DNA of 64,000 nt, from NCBI GenBank assembly GCA_014281115.1, contig JACONQ010000011.1, forward strand, positions 1,054,001 through 1,118,000, written 5' to 3'. Position 1 is the first letter of the stretch, and each line of letters begins with the position of its first letter. This stretch comes from Laburnicola sp. R22_1 (Eukaryota; Ascomycota; Dothideomycetes; Pleosporales; Didymosphaeriaceae). The translations under genes and the position numbers were made by a program. This document shows positions 45,269 through 56,426 of the stretch, one piece after another. The notes beneath the pieces were generated by a model that was not told where the DNA came from, searched no databases, and worked only from the letters and a program-made list of their open reading frames with translations.

Positions 45269-46456
45269 CTAGGACGGGGTCTTGATCATGAAAATCTGCC
45301 ATGGTTAGCTTGGCATCATACATACAGTAGTACAAACGACATACCTCTTTCAGCGCCTGTGGATCCATACTCGCCATCTTCTTCTGCCGTATGTATCTCT
45401 GCCGCACGGCATGCATGCCTCGCGGATATATCAAGCCAGATGCTCCACTTGCAGGTGTCGATGTGCCAGTCGCAGGTACGGAACTCGCTGGTGTGGTGTC
45501 CTCTTCTTCCTCGCTTTCTGAACTCGTGTCTTCGGTCGCGGGGTTGGAACGTGCGGCTTCTTTTGCGGCTCTCTTGAGCGCTTTCTTGAGCTTCTTTTCT
45601 TCTTTTCGAGCGCGCTTTTCGGCCTTTCGGCGGGCTTTTTCGGAGAGGGGTTCTGAGGTGGGGGTGGGCGTGTCTGTGGCGGTGGCGGTGGTATCGGTGG
45701 ATTTCTTCGACTTCCTGTCTTTCTTTCCTTTCTTCGATGTGGAGGTGGATTCGGGAGCTGCGTTTTCCCTGGTAGATTCTTCGCGCAGGTTCATGCTCTT
45801 CTTCTTGCGCTTGAGCTTCGGCTGCTCTTCCACCTGCTCCTTGTGCTTGATATCCTCGTCCTCGCCTGAGCGCTTCCTCTTCTTCAACTTGTTCTTCTCC
45901 TGGGCCTCGCTTTCTGACGACTCCGGTTCGGACTTGATCTCCACCTTGACCTCCACCTCCTTCTTCACACGCTTCTCGATCTTATCGCCCACTAAGAATC
46001 CTCCGCTCACGAAGTTCATAAATCCAAATTTCTGATACACATACGCTCGCTGCTCAATCTTTTCTCTCCTCTCCTCTTCCTTTTTTACTTCCTCGATCTT
46101 GCCATTCAACCGTCCCAGCACGCTCTCCAGTCCCGCAAGTCCAAAGTTCTCAGCGCGCTCGCTGCCCCGTTTTGCGCCGAGGCCGAGATTATCATCTTTG
46201 AGCAGAACACGGATGTGTGAGTGCGACGCTGCGGTGTAGTGTGCGGAGTGGGCAGCGTCAGTTGCGCCGAGCGAGGCGCCAGGAGTCCAGCCTTGAGAGG
46301 TGAGGATGCGGTGGCCGAAGCGGGTGGTATTGTTGGCCCAGGTGGTGTTTTGTGGGTCGTTTGAGATGCGGGAGCGACTTTGGGCTATGTTAGCAAGAAT
46401 GCCAGGTGTGATGTGCTAGGATGAGTCGCATACTTCTTCGGCGCCGAGAGACCCAT
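45269..46456 (-). CDS. PXR1: PXR1/PinX1-type G-patch protein
   Basis: Nucleolar G-patch protein involved in rRNA and snoRNA maturation (Pxr1/Gno1) and telomerase restraint in yeast. Exons on the minus strand 46434-46456, 45345-46377 and 45269-45295 total 1083 bases, 360 residues. The N-terminus reads MGLSAPKNRSRISNDPQNTT, then TTRFGHRILTSQGWTPGASL (G-patch), SHIRVLLKDDNLGLGAKRGS and VLGRLNGK. The middle and C-terminal halves are Lys/Glu-rich with a KKGKKDRKSKK-type block. The last 9-codon exon supplies the conserved end IFMIKTPS after MDPQALKE. Exon 1 has only 23 bases; its partner acceptor AAG at 46378 was chosen because the first AG breaks the frame. Confidence 0.93.
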
Positions 46457-46813
46457 GGTGAACGGTGTGAATACTCCTAGGGAAGATTGCAGAAGATGGT
46501 CGGAGAGTTGGCGGCCAAATTTTTGGTGGCATTGGGTGCACTGGCCATGTCCGAAATCTTGGCGCTGGTTGTGGGGAAATGGCCGGACCCTGAGGCGCCC
46601 TCACACTGGACTTCTCCAACGTAGTTTCACTCAAACACGTCTACTCCTTCGTCTTTTGTTGCTAAATCACGCGTCTACAACATATTCATCATAGGAGTTT
46701 GCGCGCCATCGTATTTATTCCAGTATTTACAAGCCATCATGCATCGCAGAAGCTACTAGCTGTCTACAGTAGTACAGTTGCGTTTCAACATTCTCCTACA
46801 TCGCCATCCGTTT

Positions 46814-47582
46814 CTAAGCTTTCACGAGATTGATTGTGATGGGAGTAATGTTCGACGTGGTTGTGCTTGCGCCTATGGAACAGTCAGCCAGGAAACACAC
46901 ACGCTTACATTACCCAAGGGGCACTCACCATCATAGAGCACAACCGTATAGCTGTTATCGGCAGAGTTGTCAACAATCAAGCGATAGGCAGATTGATTAC
47001 TGGATCAGGTCTAACACGGACCTCTCTATGGTCTTTTGGCGCTTAGTTGGGCAATCAATCTGAAGATCGCTTGATTGTTGACAACTGTGGTTATCGGTTC
47101 CCTTGACCGCAACAAAAGTGCGGTTAGCCAGAGTACTGCCATCATTCACAAAAAGCACATTGTTGTCCATGGTGAACGTCGCCCACTCCATCAATTGCCC
47201 CGCGGGGATGGTACCGGTACTCGGATTCGTTGCATCCACCATAGACAACAAGATACCATTGGGTCCCTGGAGAGCGACTTGATGCGTATCGTCGGCATTG
47301 TGGAACGCGTACGTCCCGGTCGCCTCGTACTTATTCGTGAAGAACTTGGTGGCGGCAGCTTGTGCGCTGGCGAGAGCGTATGAGGTCGATCCGGTTTTGA
47401 GGCCTACCCATTGTCCGGAAACAGCTGCCGTGTCGCTATGCAACAATTTTCGGTTCGGTTACGGATGCCAGAAATGACAAAACGTACGACTTGGTCTGGA
47501 GCTGGTAGAATTGAGTACCTGCTGGCGGAGGGGCCATTGATTCCCAAGGAGCGAGAGCAATGGCGGCGCCGAAGGACTTCAT
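46814..47582 (-). pseudogene. Small probably secreted protein gene interrupted by an inverted repeat
   Basis: Exon 1 (47488-47582) and exon 2 from 47435 join through a GTACGT/TAG intron and read MKSFGAAIALAPWESMAPPP, FYQLQTKSDTAAVSGQWVGL, FFTNKYEATGTYAFHNADDT, WATFTMDNNVLFVNDGSTLA. This is an Ala/Thr/Gly-rich, all-beta-looking sequence with a poor signal peptide. At about 47,095 the frame enters an inverted repeat and ends at a stop at 46,997. Beyond the repeat another frame looks like the natural C-terminus: YRLIVDNSADNSYTVVLYDG (exon ending 46929), then ASTTTSNITPITINLVKA from 46872 down to a stop at 46814. No splice pair I can find joins the two parts in frame. It may be a pseudogene or a recently truncated protein; family unknown. 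Confidence 0.5.
46954..47095. repeat. Imperfect inverted repeat, about 43-base arms and 54-base loop
   Basis: The left arm (46954-46998) and right arm (47053-47095) are reverse complements over a 21-base perfect core (containing GTCAACAATCAAG) plus a 10-base perfect inner block (CAGATTGATT), separated by a few mismatches. The spacer is 46999-47052. The structure lies inside the coding part of the 46,814-47,582 gene and appears to have arisen by inverted duplication of coding sequence. Confidence 0.85.
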
Positions 47583-48783
47583 TTTGGCAGTATTCACTAA
47601 CGAGATCTTCGGATTGCTGTTCAAGTTTGTCGCGCAGCAAGTAAATCGGAAGATCAACTTATACTTATGTCTCCCGCGAGAGTATTCTTTACTTGTCGAC
47701 TTCATGTGCTCTGGAACTCTTTCGCGTCACTGCATATGCCGCAGTCTTTCTGCATCCGACCCGATCCTGTCTTTGCTTCCGAGAACTCTCCAAACCCTCC
47801 TCCTTTTTCACCCAGATTAACCTCCAAAAAGTCTATATTGAATAGCAACCGGGACGCGCTTGCGCAAATGATCCCAACCAAGATGAGGTTGACGTACTCG
47901 GATGCTAGGGTATCATTCGCTTATGCGGTAGGCTAATAACGCAGTTTGTTCACTCAGAAAGGGGCGCAGTGGACATCTCTTCCGAGGCATATACTGTGTT
48001 TTCGTGGATTCCATTCCGTTTGTCTCTAGAGATTTCTCGGCAGCGTTGTACAGGTTTAAAATTACCCACTTGTCATAGCGGAGGCCGCGCGTAGCCTCTT
48101 TTTGCGGTACGTGATAATATCGTCGCCGACAGTCCGCAAATAACATCTGCATAGGATTCAAAGACTCATTCGATGATCGCTGGCATCACCGCTGTTCCGG
48201 GTAACAAACTGATATATCTCCTAGTTCGGGCCTGCTGATCACTGACCTCGTAGGACATCGCGCGTCGCAGATATAGATTCCGGCTCATATACGAACAAGC
48301 CGGCTACCGACCGGGTGGGATTCCACATTCAGACTGCAGACGCCATAAACGTTCGAACGGTCCCTGCGTAGATGGAGTAGGGGTATGTCGATCACTAAGG
48401 AGGCATATTGGATCCAGGGACCACATCTTGCAATTAACTGGCGTATGAGGAGCAACCGTCGTCGAAGGGTCTGCCTCGTGGCCACAGGTGATTGGTATGC
48501 CTGGCTGTCCGAACAGAGCCACAACAACATGGCCGAGAGCAATTGTAAGACAAAAAATTAGTAATTCAGAAAGGACAGAATTACCCCGGCGTACGTAACG
48601 CAAACGAAGCCTGTCCTCAAACTTGGGTCCTACGGTCATACTTGTCAAAAGTTGGCATCACGTTGCCATACCGCGTCGATGACACTGATCATGCAAAAAT
48701 AAAGAGAATTGGACGGAACGCTTCAGCTACATAAGACAACAACATTCCATCGGAAACCCTATTCCTCTTGGTCGGACCATCGC
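47583..48783. other. 1.2-kb stretch with no firmly supported gene
   Basis: A minus-strand frame at 48,304-48,648 has a hydrophobic patch and several cysteines but no recognisable family, and I could not extend it into a convincing spliced gene. The rest holds short frames only. It could be the remnant of a membrane-protein gene. Confidence 0.35.
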
Positions 48784-49529
48784 CTACGCAAAAACCCTCT
48801 TGGTATTGTCCCCCGATTGCACCTGCAAGTAGTTTGCCGCAATCGGCGCACTCAATCCCGCATCGATGATGAACTTGGTCCAGTTGATCCCAAAGCGCTG
48901 CCGCACCGCTGAATTGTGCGCAGCCGGTACAGCAAAGTTAGCAGGCTGCTCGTGCAGTAGGAAGATGTAGTTGTGTGGATGCTTGGGCGTCTCGGCCGGT
49001 GGCGCGGGGCCGAAGTACGAAGCCGGACCATTGGCCTTGGTCGTGAGGATCGAGCTGCCGTTCTGTGTTTGTCCGTTTGGGGTGAAGTCTCGCAGAAGCG
49101 CGTGCAGAACGGTGCCGCGTGGAGTGGAGCCGGGTCTGCTCTTGTGGTTAGATGCTAGGTCAGTGTCAAGTGTCGTGGTAAGGTACATACGCGTCGATAT
49201 CTGTGAGCTTTTCAGTTGAGTCCATCGTTAGTGGTTGGAGAGCACTTACCGATCATGGCCAACAGGTACTTGCCCGACAACATCGCGCCCGTAACGCCAA
49301 TCGTAGGTAGCCTCGATGCACCTTCACAAGGGTCAGACTTCCTTCGCTTCTAAAGCCTTCGATCTTGCAACGTACTCGACTTCTTTACCATCAGGCCTGG
49401 AGTAATATACGTCGTGCCATAGTACACGTCGAGCGTTGCATTAGCTGACGGTGCGAATCCAGGAGGCGTCGTCTGCGCCAGCGCTCCACCCACAACCAAC
49501 ACAGATGATATCAAAGTCGTGAACAACAT
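48784..49529 (-). CDS. Secreted PEBP-like (phosphatidylethanolamine-binding) protein
   Basis: Exons on the minus strand: 49376-49529, 49250-49321, 49191-49200 and 48784-49135, total 588 bases, 195 residues. A clear signal peptide (MLFTTLISSVLVVGGALAQ) is followed by a PEBP-type core: TLDVYYGTTYITPGLMVKKS, IGVTGAMLSGKYLLAMIDID, APGSTPRGTVLHALLRDF (compare the family DPDAPS ligand loop), ASYFGPAPPAETPKHPHNYI with the PxxxxPHxY pattern, and FLLHEQP. Exon 3 has only 10 bases. For exon 4 the acceptor CAG (49136) was preferred over two nearer AGs because they are too close to the CTAAC branch site. Fungal secreted PEBP-like proteins are of unknown function. Confidence 0.83.
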
Positions 49530-50570
49530 TGTCGATACAGTAAGGCAAAAACCTGGAATTGGAGGATGTGTGCCGCCGCAGACATCCCGTCTTGCCTTAT
49601 AATACTACTGATACCAATCTCACTCGTCATATCACTAATTCCCGCCGGGCTTATGCCATCATCTATCGTTTTCGCATTGCGATATACAGAGAGAGCCAAG
49701 CGGTTTCTTGGCAAGGCCGAGTGATTTACATGAAGCGATGTATGGTTGAAGGAGATATATATTTGAATACACCCCTGTGTACCCCGCCTTAGCTTCGGCA
49801 CTTGGATGACCTTCTGAATGTCTATCTATATAATCATTACTTGGCTACTCTTGGATTAAAATAGCCCTTAACTTCTGACACTGTTTCTTTGTAGATATTT
49901 ATTATTCACTATTTATTATCCTTGGTAGAAGCTTCCTCTCAGCCTTGTTTCGACGGCCGAGAAGATAATAAAGGGTAGAATTGCGCAACATGATCTAAAG
50001 GCAGCCCTTAATCCTTCCCAGTTTACAAGTATTGGTTACAGATCAAGACAAAACTAGATCGAAATCTTCCTTTACTAGTTCTCATAATTGCAAACAATAC
50101 TCGGTCCCTTGCGGTCGAGTAATAGTGCGTAAAAGATACAAGTAGGACGTTTTTTAGAGTACGGCGAGCACGTACCTTGCTCTCGGGCTGGTTTTGTGAA
50201 CAGAATGTGGTCAAGGCTGCATGCTCGGTATCATATGGGCCTTCAGGCTATATCCTCGCGAAGTTGCATGCCTTGCTTGCTAGAATAAAGTCCATCGCTA
50301 TAATTAAAAAGGTGCCGCATTCTTCTTCGCACGAACTATCTATCTAGATGCTGCGCAAACCATCGCCAAGGTGAATTTTCTGTGTGGACTCCTAGTCCGC
50401 GAATCTCATCACCGAGATTAACCGAGCCCCGCTTTAACTCGCAACACACCACACAATAAAAAAACCAAGAGATTGACGTCCTAGCTGGCTCTTCTCTGCA
50501 GCCAGCATCGCACGCAGCTGTCGATATTTATTATAATTTTTGGAAATCTTTCATCAATCAGAGAAACACA
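49530..50570. other. Intergenic, AT-richer
   Basis: About 1.0 kb between the PEBP-like gene and the tRNA. AT content rises from about 49,800 on, with TTATTATT stretches. No gene or intact repeat recognised; a degraded mobile-element scrap is possible. Confidence 0.4.
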
Positions 50571-50667
50571 TCCGATATGGTCTAGTGGCTAGGATTTGCC
50601 GCTCTCATTCAGAGCAGTTCGCTTTGCGAATACCGGCAAGGCCCGGGTTCGATTCCCGGTGTCGGAA
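50571..50667 (+). tRNA. tRNA-Glu (anticodon CTC) with a 25-base intron
   Basis: The acceptor stem TCCGATA pairs with TGTCGGA; discriminator A is at 50667. The D arm is GTCTAGTGGCTAGGA, and the anticodon stem TGCCG pairs with CGGCA. The loop is C-T-CTC-A with anticodon at 50604-50606, and the T arm GGGTTCGATTCCC has the B box. A 25-base intron (50608-50632) sits after position 37, the usual place for eukaryotic tRNA introns, and contains GAG, which can pair with the anticodon. Mature length is 72. The A box is intact, so the gene should be transcribed by Pol III. Confidence 0.96.
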
Positions 50668-50674
50668 TTTCTTA

Positions 50675-50695
50675 TTTTTTTCGCCTTTTTTTTTT
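50675..50695 (+). terminator. RNA polymerase III terminator T-runs
   Basis: Two T-runs, of 7 and 10 bases, lie 8 and 19 bases after the tRNA-Glu 3' end, matching the oligo-T stop of Pol III genes. Confidence 0.85.
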
Positions 50696-51112
50696 GCGCG
50701 TTTCTTTTTGTTAGGCATGTAGGCATGAGGCCTTTTTTTTTGGCTCTAGGCTGCTGGCTAACAGTTAATCTACAAATAGGATCCTAGATTCTATTTACTT
50801 ACTACGTGAGCGTATAAGTTGTACAAAATCATATTAATTATAATCATTAATCAAACAGTTGCTGCACTTGGGATAATTAGATAGTATTCTATGCTCACAA
50901 GAAGAACTTTCATTCCTGTCGTTACGTCATCAGTTGCCTATGTACCAGCCTGAATTCAATAAGCAAAGCAGCGCGACAAAAGAAAACGCACGAAAAACCG
51001 GAATTCAGTCTTTCGCTACTAAGTGCACCAACTATTCAAGAAAAACAAACATTCCGGACAGGAATTGCCCAGCTTGAAAATTCAAGGTTCAGATTGGGTG
51101 CGCGGGAAGATA

Positions 51113-53172
51113 TCATTGTGCGACCGGCGTGTCGGCGCGTGGCAGCTCTTTTCTCGCAGATGGAGTGATCCCAAGGAGCCTCATACCATTTTCCAACACT
51201 ATGCGCGCCGCTTCAAACAAGGAGAGTTGACCAGGCGTGAAAACTACATCCTTCTTCTCTTTTGCAGCCTCGTTAGCCTCCATGTTTTCTCCCTCCTCTG
51301 CATCTTCGCCTTCATCTTCATTGACGCAGAGCTCCAGTTGTCCAACAAGGCTAGTCAGGTATGTGATAATCGCCGCAGGCTCGAGGGAGTTGTAGACAGC
51401 GTGTGTGACCTCGGGAAACTGCAGCAGAATGCGAAGGAGATCCACAGGTTCGTCTTCTGCGAGGGATTCATAATCCTCGTTTGAGAGCGGCGAAGTAATG
51501 TCATGCCCCTGCAAGATGGAGCATAACTTCAAGTACCAGAACTGTAGATCCAAACCAGTCCCAGCTTTGAACAAGGCCATTGCGCTGACATCAAACGTAT
51601 GCGCACTAGATGTGCGGGTGGCTAATTCCTGCGCAAAGAGACCAGCAACCGCAAGCGTTTGTGAACTCTGCGAAGACATCCCACACAACTCCGCTTTCTT
51701 TTCTTTTGACTTCAACGCTGCATCAATGGCGTCGTCACACACTGAAATGATTGCTTGCGGTTTATAGTATTTGGGGAGTTTCTCAGACATCTTCGACGCT
51801 TCATTGAAGTGGAAATGTTGGACTTTGTCTGCAAGCTCCTTCATACCAAGTGCAATCAAAATATGGTGTACCTGCGCGAAATGTGCCTTGTGGTCGTTCG
51901 CCGCTACGATGATCATTTTGTCGAATTCGTGCTGCTCAGACCGCTCTACGATGGCGGCAAGGTCCCGAAGAAGATACGTTCTGGCTCCAGTTCGGTCGCG
52001 GATGATTGCAGTACCTGCTTTGAGCCCATAATCCTGCATGTGAATGACAGAGGCCCCGGCACTTCCTTTGCAGATACCCTTATCCTTCAACATCTGCTCA
52101 ATCTCAGCCATTTTATTTGTATTGACCTGAGATTCGCCGGAATGTTCGTCGAATTTGACGCCAAGCTGCGAATAGAAATCCAAGTAAGTCTCTAGGTTCA
52201 CGTCTCGTATGCGTTTCCAGAAAGCAAGGGCTTCTTCGTCTCCTTCTTCGAGCTTCTTGAACGCCGCGTTACGTTCTGCGAAGATACCCTGTCCTTCAAT
52301 GTCCGCTTGCGCTTCGCCCTCATCTTGTCCATTTCTGGCTGCTTCATCCCGAGCCTGCCTGCTGGCGACTACTTCGGGCTGAAACAGGTCATCAATTTGA
52401 TGGTACACGCTGAGTAGATGCGGTATTGGGTCAGCTTGGTACAGCTCTTCGTTCCCAAATTTGTCCCAGCCAACTTTCAGCAGCGCGATGTTCTTTCCCC
52501 AGTCGCCAGGATAGTTGATCCTCGTAACGTTCCATCCCATGTCCTCATGCACTTTGCCGACAAATGCGCCCAAGATAGTGCTTCGAAGGTGTTTTCCTTG
52601 GAATTCATTGGTCACATTCGGCGAAGATGACTCCACAAGCAGCTTCTTTTGTCCTTCTTCAGGCGAGCGTGGATTACGCAGTCCTGTACTTGGCAGGCTG
52701 CCATAGGTACCAGTACGGTCTAGGATGTACGGAACGAACAGGCGTGGGAGAACCTCCTGACTGAGAAATATCCTGAGGTGAACGCCATCCAGGATAGGTG
52801 GTAGGAAGAGGACGTGATCATTTGGAAACTAAAACGTTAGTTGCCGCGAACCAATCACGTAATGTCATAGTAATGCAGGCAACACACCTTTTTCATCAGA
52901 TCGGGTGCCCATTCAGTCGCTTTAACGCCGGGACGGAGCCTTGGTAATGTAACAGTAAGATCTCCATTGAATATGTTGTTTGGCCACTGGATAGACCGAT
53001 ACGCAATGTCGGGTTCGCAGTCGACGAGGCTGCAGAGAAGCTCAGCGAGGTATGAGCGGCATACATCGAGAGGATTATGGAGGATGTCAGCCTCATAGTA
53101 TGTTGGAACCGGTTTTTCGAGGGAGAGCGCCTGCAGGGCTCCCTCAATTCCGCCGATATCATTCGTCGCCAT
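51113..53172 (-). CDS. Arginyl-tRNA synthetase-like protein with eroded HIGH and KMSKS signatures
   Basis: Two exons on the minus strand, 52888-53172 and 51113-52828 (GTGTGT donor, AACTAAC branch site, TAG acceptor), total 2001 bases, 666 residues. The whole length aligns in order with cytosolic class I ArgRS: N-terminal add-on domain, VESSSPN near residue 158, ITRINYPGDWG-type segment, GESQVNTNKM, RTYLLRDLAAIVERSEQHEF, and a DALR-type anticodon-binding end (LFEAARIVLENGMRLLGITP). In canonical enzymes SSPN is followed by FHAGHLRST; here it reads EFQGKHLRST. Where GMSTRKG is expected, near residue 438, it reads KMSEKLPKYYK. The reading frame is intact, so this looks like a preserved paralogue that may have lost or changed amino-acid activation. 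A housekeeping role is unlikely but not excluded. The 417 bases downstream to the tRNA hold only AT-rich sequence. Confidence 0.85.
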
Positions 53173-54167
53173 TGCCTAACGATGGTCTGGTAACTGTTCC
53201 AGTATTTCGACAAACAATGACGGCCTAGATGGAGAATCTTCGAGCCGTTAAAAAGCAAACGAGCAGTGTCATGAGATAACGAAATTGCAAAGCAAAACAA
53301 GAGTTCAACTGCCGCATCAACCCCGCAAAGGTGTTCGTCCAATCTTGGAGCTCAGCCTTGTGGAAGGTGTGGGTGCCACGTGGGTTAGGCGTCAGCAATC
53401 GTGTTAAGACCGGATTGGTAGCCTTGATGCTTGGAGATGCATCGCCATTCTGCATCCACAATTACGAGCATGACCTCGGTCGCTTCTATAGGTTAGCATG
53501 ACGTCTATGGATGCATGCCATGATCTGACTCGTGAGTCACACCTGTATCGTCCGGCAGGTAAGATTGGTGCAAATTTTGATTCAGGTAGCATTCGTAGTG
53601 GCAGTGCGCCGATTTTAGCTACAGCGTGGTTTCGTGGTAGAAGAGCGGACGGGTGAAAGGCATCACAAAGTCAAAATTGAAGCTAACCAGATGAAGAGTT
53701 TGATACGTGTTCAGAGTACCGTATTCTGATAATTGATGACGCAGTAATGCAAACTATCTCGTAAGCCCGGACGCTAAGTAATGTCTAGTCCTGATTGGTC
53801 AACCACTCCAAAAGCTCGAGATGAAAACCAAACGAGCGACACAAGATGGGAAAAGCAAATAGGTTACTAATAATTTATATTTACACAGACTTGTAAAGAT
53901 GCACAAGGTAGTGTAAGGAAACACGAGCTCCTCATACATATGAGGGACCAGTATGTTCAGAGTATGGAAAAGGGCATACAGATCGCCTACGCATTCATAT
54001 TCATGACATCGTGAGGACAAGGAAAGTCGTCAGAAATGATTTTTACAAAGGAAATCTTGAAGGAATGGAGACCGGGACAGCCTGAGAAAAATCATTTGAA
54101 GTCGTAATTTGCGCAGTCCTTCAATACGGATCTTGAGCGGATTGTGGAAGCGATGCAGACCAGCCCG
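53173..54167. other. Intergenic
   Basis: About 1.0 kb. A minus-strand frame at 53,225-53,461 begins with a protein-like stretch but has no family match and no clear exon partner. The rest shows nothing. Confidence 0.4.
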
Positions 54168-56426
54168 TCAGGCATATACCCCAAGTATCGGCTCTGGTGT
54201 GGTATTAGCAACTCATATATGACGTTTGGAATGCCAGCTTACCAGCGTCTTTCTCCATCTCGAGAGGATGATCCAGTTGGCCAAGTGCAATCAAATAAAA
54301 CAAACGATGAGAGCGGAGGAATCGTCGTGCTAAGAAGGTGAGGATGTTTAAGCTTCTTAACACCAAACATACGACTAAGATGGCAAGAAGGAATGATGTC
54401 CCGTTCCTGGGAAAGCCGAAGATGTTTTCTTGCGTACTGAAGTACCCCGCAACCACAACGACCGGAGCAATAATCTGGTTTGTCTGACTATTGTTAAAGA
54501 TGAAAACTCATGGAGGGAACCGCGAATACCCACAGAAAGCATCAGAACTGCATTGAGATTACTTTTGAGGGCCACACGAGTTTGCTGTAAAGTGACTCGA
54601 TAAGTCTCCAGCCCCACCGCATTCGCTTCTCGGTTGAGCCGAGAACTCTCGAGGCCGACGCGATTGTTCTCTTGGCCCATATATAGACCAAACTGGTTAA
54701 TAAATCAGTTGAAGTTGACATATTGTTCGTTGGAGAGACTCACGATCTTGGCGTCTTGTGCGCAAGACGATCTGAGCGAAATCAAAATCTCATCCTGATC
54801 GGTAAGCATCTTCAAATGATACCTAAGATCATGTATAGCCAGAACCGCCCTGTCTTCCGTTATATCCGAGAAGTATTCCGCATCGCCTCCTGGAGCATTG
54901 AACCGCCGTAATTCTCGAATGGTGGTGGAAAGACGCTGCTCTAGTTCCTTCAGAAGATGTAATGCCTGCATCGTCCATTCAAATTCTTCCGATGATCCGA
55001 AGTAGAGTCTACGATTGTTGGATTGGCATTTGCTTTTCTAATTTAGCGAGTCAGCAAATATGGTGTAAGAACACATAAGCAAGAGCCTGGTCTTACACGT
55101 TTCTTAAAACTTCCTTCGATTTTGTGAACAATCTTACACCATTCATCTGTGTGCAATCTGACCTGACTTTCGACAATGATCAGCCAATAGGACCTTGGAT
55201 CCCATACGGGATGATTAACATCCAGGATGAGGCCCGCGTTGCTGGCTATGGCGTCCTCAATTGGTTTGCTTTCCGAAGAATCGGTTTCGTCTTGCTCATC
55301 AAATTCTTCATCTTCATCCTCCTCATCAAGTTGTTCAGGGCTAGAGAAAGCGTACGCCGACCATTTCCAATGATCCCAACCGATGATCACTATGGTAAAC
55401 TGAGATTCTTCAAGAATACACTTATGGATCTTGGGCGTTGTCGCTTCAATCAGAAACGAGATGTCGGGCATGGCGTTACTGGCACTCTTCTTATCACTTC
55501 GATGATTGGCCGAGGAAGCAGAGATCGGTACTTCTCGCAAGGCCAGCCGAGGAAGAGCAAATTCTAAGCGAAAAGTAGGGAATCCGGCCAGCTACGAGTA
55601 TGGTGAGTCAATAATCCCTTACACCAACAGCCGGCCGTCCTAACATACCGGGATGTGAACTCTCATAGATGTCTTGAGGGCAATATGTTTGTATAATGCA
55701 TCGCGTAACGCTCCCACCTGATGATGCATTGCCGAATTTGCCAAAGCCAAAATACAATCCCGATTTAGATTCGGGATATAGCTGCCGAGAAGGTATTAGA
55801 CCACATTGACGGCGAAGCTTAGAGTGAATGCACGAAGCAAACGTTGATAAGGCGAGCAACTCTAACGTTGATACTAAACTCATTTAGGGGCTTCGCATGA
55901 TTACTCACATCAGTTGACGGTACGATTCAAGAGGCGCTTGAACGGGCGAATGCTACAGTAATCAGCGCTTCCGAAACATGTCCATCTGAATCGGAGCACA
56001 CACCTTGTCTAACAGCTCTCGCAATTGAGCGGCGTCGAAACACTCTGTGCAACTCATACGATCTCCGTTGTCCTCTGATCGGACATCAACCCATGCTCTA
56101 GGCGATCCCAACTTGATGGGAGTGGCACCATTCCACCATGAAGAAGGTTCTTCGCGGCAAAATTGAGTAATCACGTCGTAGCCGACGGAATACGCTAAGG
56201 AGTCGTTGTCGCGTAAGAATATGTCCAATTCGTCTCCATTCTGGTCGAGCTGTTTGCGCTTGTGGATGAATGGCTCTTCCTTCAAATCGCGCCGGCTGAA
56301 GAATTCACGCCTCCATATTTTCTTCAATGTTCGTGGCTTGACAGATCGCATGGGGGCATTGGCTTTCTTCGCGAAGACTCGTCGTTGCATAACCAGGGAT
56401 ACATGAGGAGATGTTACGCAGGGCAT
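54168..56426 (-). CDS. CorA-like two-helix membrane protein, eight exons
   Basis: Exons on the minus strand: 56004-56426, about 55919-55952, about 55649-55873, 55097-55563, 54744-55037, 54534-54692, 54243-54474 and 54168-54193; with these joins 1860 bases, 619 residues. The part after about residue 390 resembles fungal CorA-like transporters: a long coiled helix (KELEQRLSTTIRELRRFN, DLRYHLKMLTDQDEILISLR, then NRVGLESSRLNREANAVGLE), then two membrane helices near the end (IIAPVVVVAGYFSTQENIFG and TSFLLAILVVCLVLRSLNIL). The short loop GYFSTQENIFGFP sits where CorA has its GMN region. The N-terminal 390 residues are cytosolic and variable. The join of exons 2 and 3 is uncertain: the strongest donor, GTGAGT at 55908, gives no in-frame acceptor at normal intron length. 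Substrate unknown. Confidence 0.66.

Noticed and set aside
48304..48648. Minus-strand 114-codon frame with a hydrophobic stretch
   Set aside because: No family match and no convincing exon partners; mentioned only as a possible remnant.
53225..53461. Minus-strand 78-codon frame upstream of the ArgRS-like gene
   Set aside because: The first 50 residues look protein-like but it overlaps the expected promoter, has no homology I recognise and no clean splice to the synthetase.
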